Positions 63,769 to 64,000 of a stretch of DNA of 64,000 nucleotides are shown piece after piece. The stretch spans positions 1 through 64,000 of the forward strand of contig ONJX01000014.1 in the NCBI GenBank assembly GCA_900318255.1. The letters are read 5' to 3'. The translations under genes were made by a program, and so were the position numbers. Within the stretch, counting starts at the first letter, position 1, and each line of letters begins with the position of its first letter. Below the pieces are notes generated by a model, which searched no databases, was not told the origin of the DNA, and was given only the letters and a program-made list of their open reading frames with translations. This DNA is from an uncultured Prevotellaceae bacterium. GTDB taxonomy: Bacteria; Bacteroidota; Bacteroidia; Bacteroidales; Muribaculaceae.

Positions 63769-64000
63769 ATGGGAAGAGCTTTTGAATATCGCAAAGCAAG
63801 AAAACTGAAACGCTGGGGCAGCATGTCCCGCACGTTCACTAAGATTGGTAAGGAAATCACTATGGCTGTGAAGGCCGGTGGTCCTGACCCAACAGCCAAC
63901 TCGCGCCTGCGCGCCCTCATGGCCAACGCTAAGGCTGCCAACATGCCCAAGGACACCGTGGAGCGCGCCATCAAGAAGGCCAGCGACAAGGACGCTAGCG
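63769..64000 (+). CDS. yebC: YebC/PmpR family transcriptional regulator (5' part)
   Basis: The first 77 codons before the window ends. The start [41 protein letters not shown] and the following [28 protein letters not shown] are the N-terminal domain of the YebC/TACO1 family. These were long called regulators, but recent work on the family links them to translation of proline-rich stretches at the ribosome. Family length is about 240 residues, so roughly two thirds lies beyond the window. The N-terminal start [10 protein letters not shown] is the Bacteroidetes form. Confidence 0.93.
   Translation, partial: MGRAFEYRKARKLKRWGSMSRTFTKIGKEITMAVKAGGPDPTANSRLRALMANAKAANMPKDTVERAIKKASDKDAS

Overview
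The window is a chromosomal segment of a gut-type Bacteroidales bacterium, most like Prevotellaceae or Muribaculaceae (inference from gene content). The evidence is: at least a dozen promoters of the Bacteroidetes form (TTTG or TTG, about 19-20 bp, then TAnnTTTG); a C-terminal module resembling type IX secretion sorting domains; BspA-type leucine-rich repeats; C10 cysteine protease; DUF4886 and DUF4919 families; class III fructose bisphosphatase; and a YfhO membrane protein. Coding DNA is moderately GC-rich and intergenic DNA is AT-rich. I see no prophage, rRNA, tRNA or CRISPR array.

Layout. 0.2-5.3 kb: CoA-transferase and a large secreted LRR-dockerin protein (minus strand). 5.5-6.0 kb: a 24-26 bp minisatellite. 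6.0-8.6 kb: ribosome recycling factor and two small secreted proteins. 8.8-15.7 kb: M16 protease, an S24-type repressor with its own operators, a cluster of hairpin repeats, a ThrE-type exporter, an LRR-dockerin-DUF4886 protein and a methyltransferase-like protein. 15.8-22.6 kb: YfhO, mannose-6-phosphate isomerase and a histidine phosphatase. 22.8-30.4 kb: two convergent secreted enzymes with dockerins (C10 protease; amidase plus propeller) and a PD40 propeller protein. 30.7-33.7 kb: AraC regulator and class III FBPase. 33.9-39 kb: an AAA ATPase behind tandem palindromes, an AlbA-type regulator, a phosphoesterase, a MqsRA toxin-antitoxin operon with a visible operator, and a 6S-like RNA. 40-42 kb: a hairpin-rich spacer and a tyrosine recombinase-HPF pair. 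42-48.5 kb: a minus-strand run with SpoT/Rel and PgpH, which turn over (p)ppGpp and c-di-AMP. 48.9-49.9 kb: an IS30 element. 50.0-53.6 kb: four FKBP prolyl isomerases in a row. 54-57.5 kb: a radical-SAM activase, a second AAA ATPase behind composite palindromes, and two proteins sharing a Cys-rich N-terminal module, one ending in a TonB domain. 58.8-60.7 kb: a third ATPase flanked by near-identical direct repeats. 60.8-64 kb: pheT, a cupin and the start of yebC.

The strongest unexplained signals are (i) three AAA-type ATPase genes, each with its own tandem imperfect palindromes upstream, one gene being bracketed by 61-bp direct repeats, and two of the three bordering the same dispersed AT-rich repeat; (ii) several families of intergenic hairpins with conserved loops but locus-specific stems; (iii) many intergenic tandem arrays with 7, 9, 14 or about 25 bp units; and (iv) dockerin pairs on four unrelated secreted proteins with no cohesin in view.
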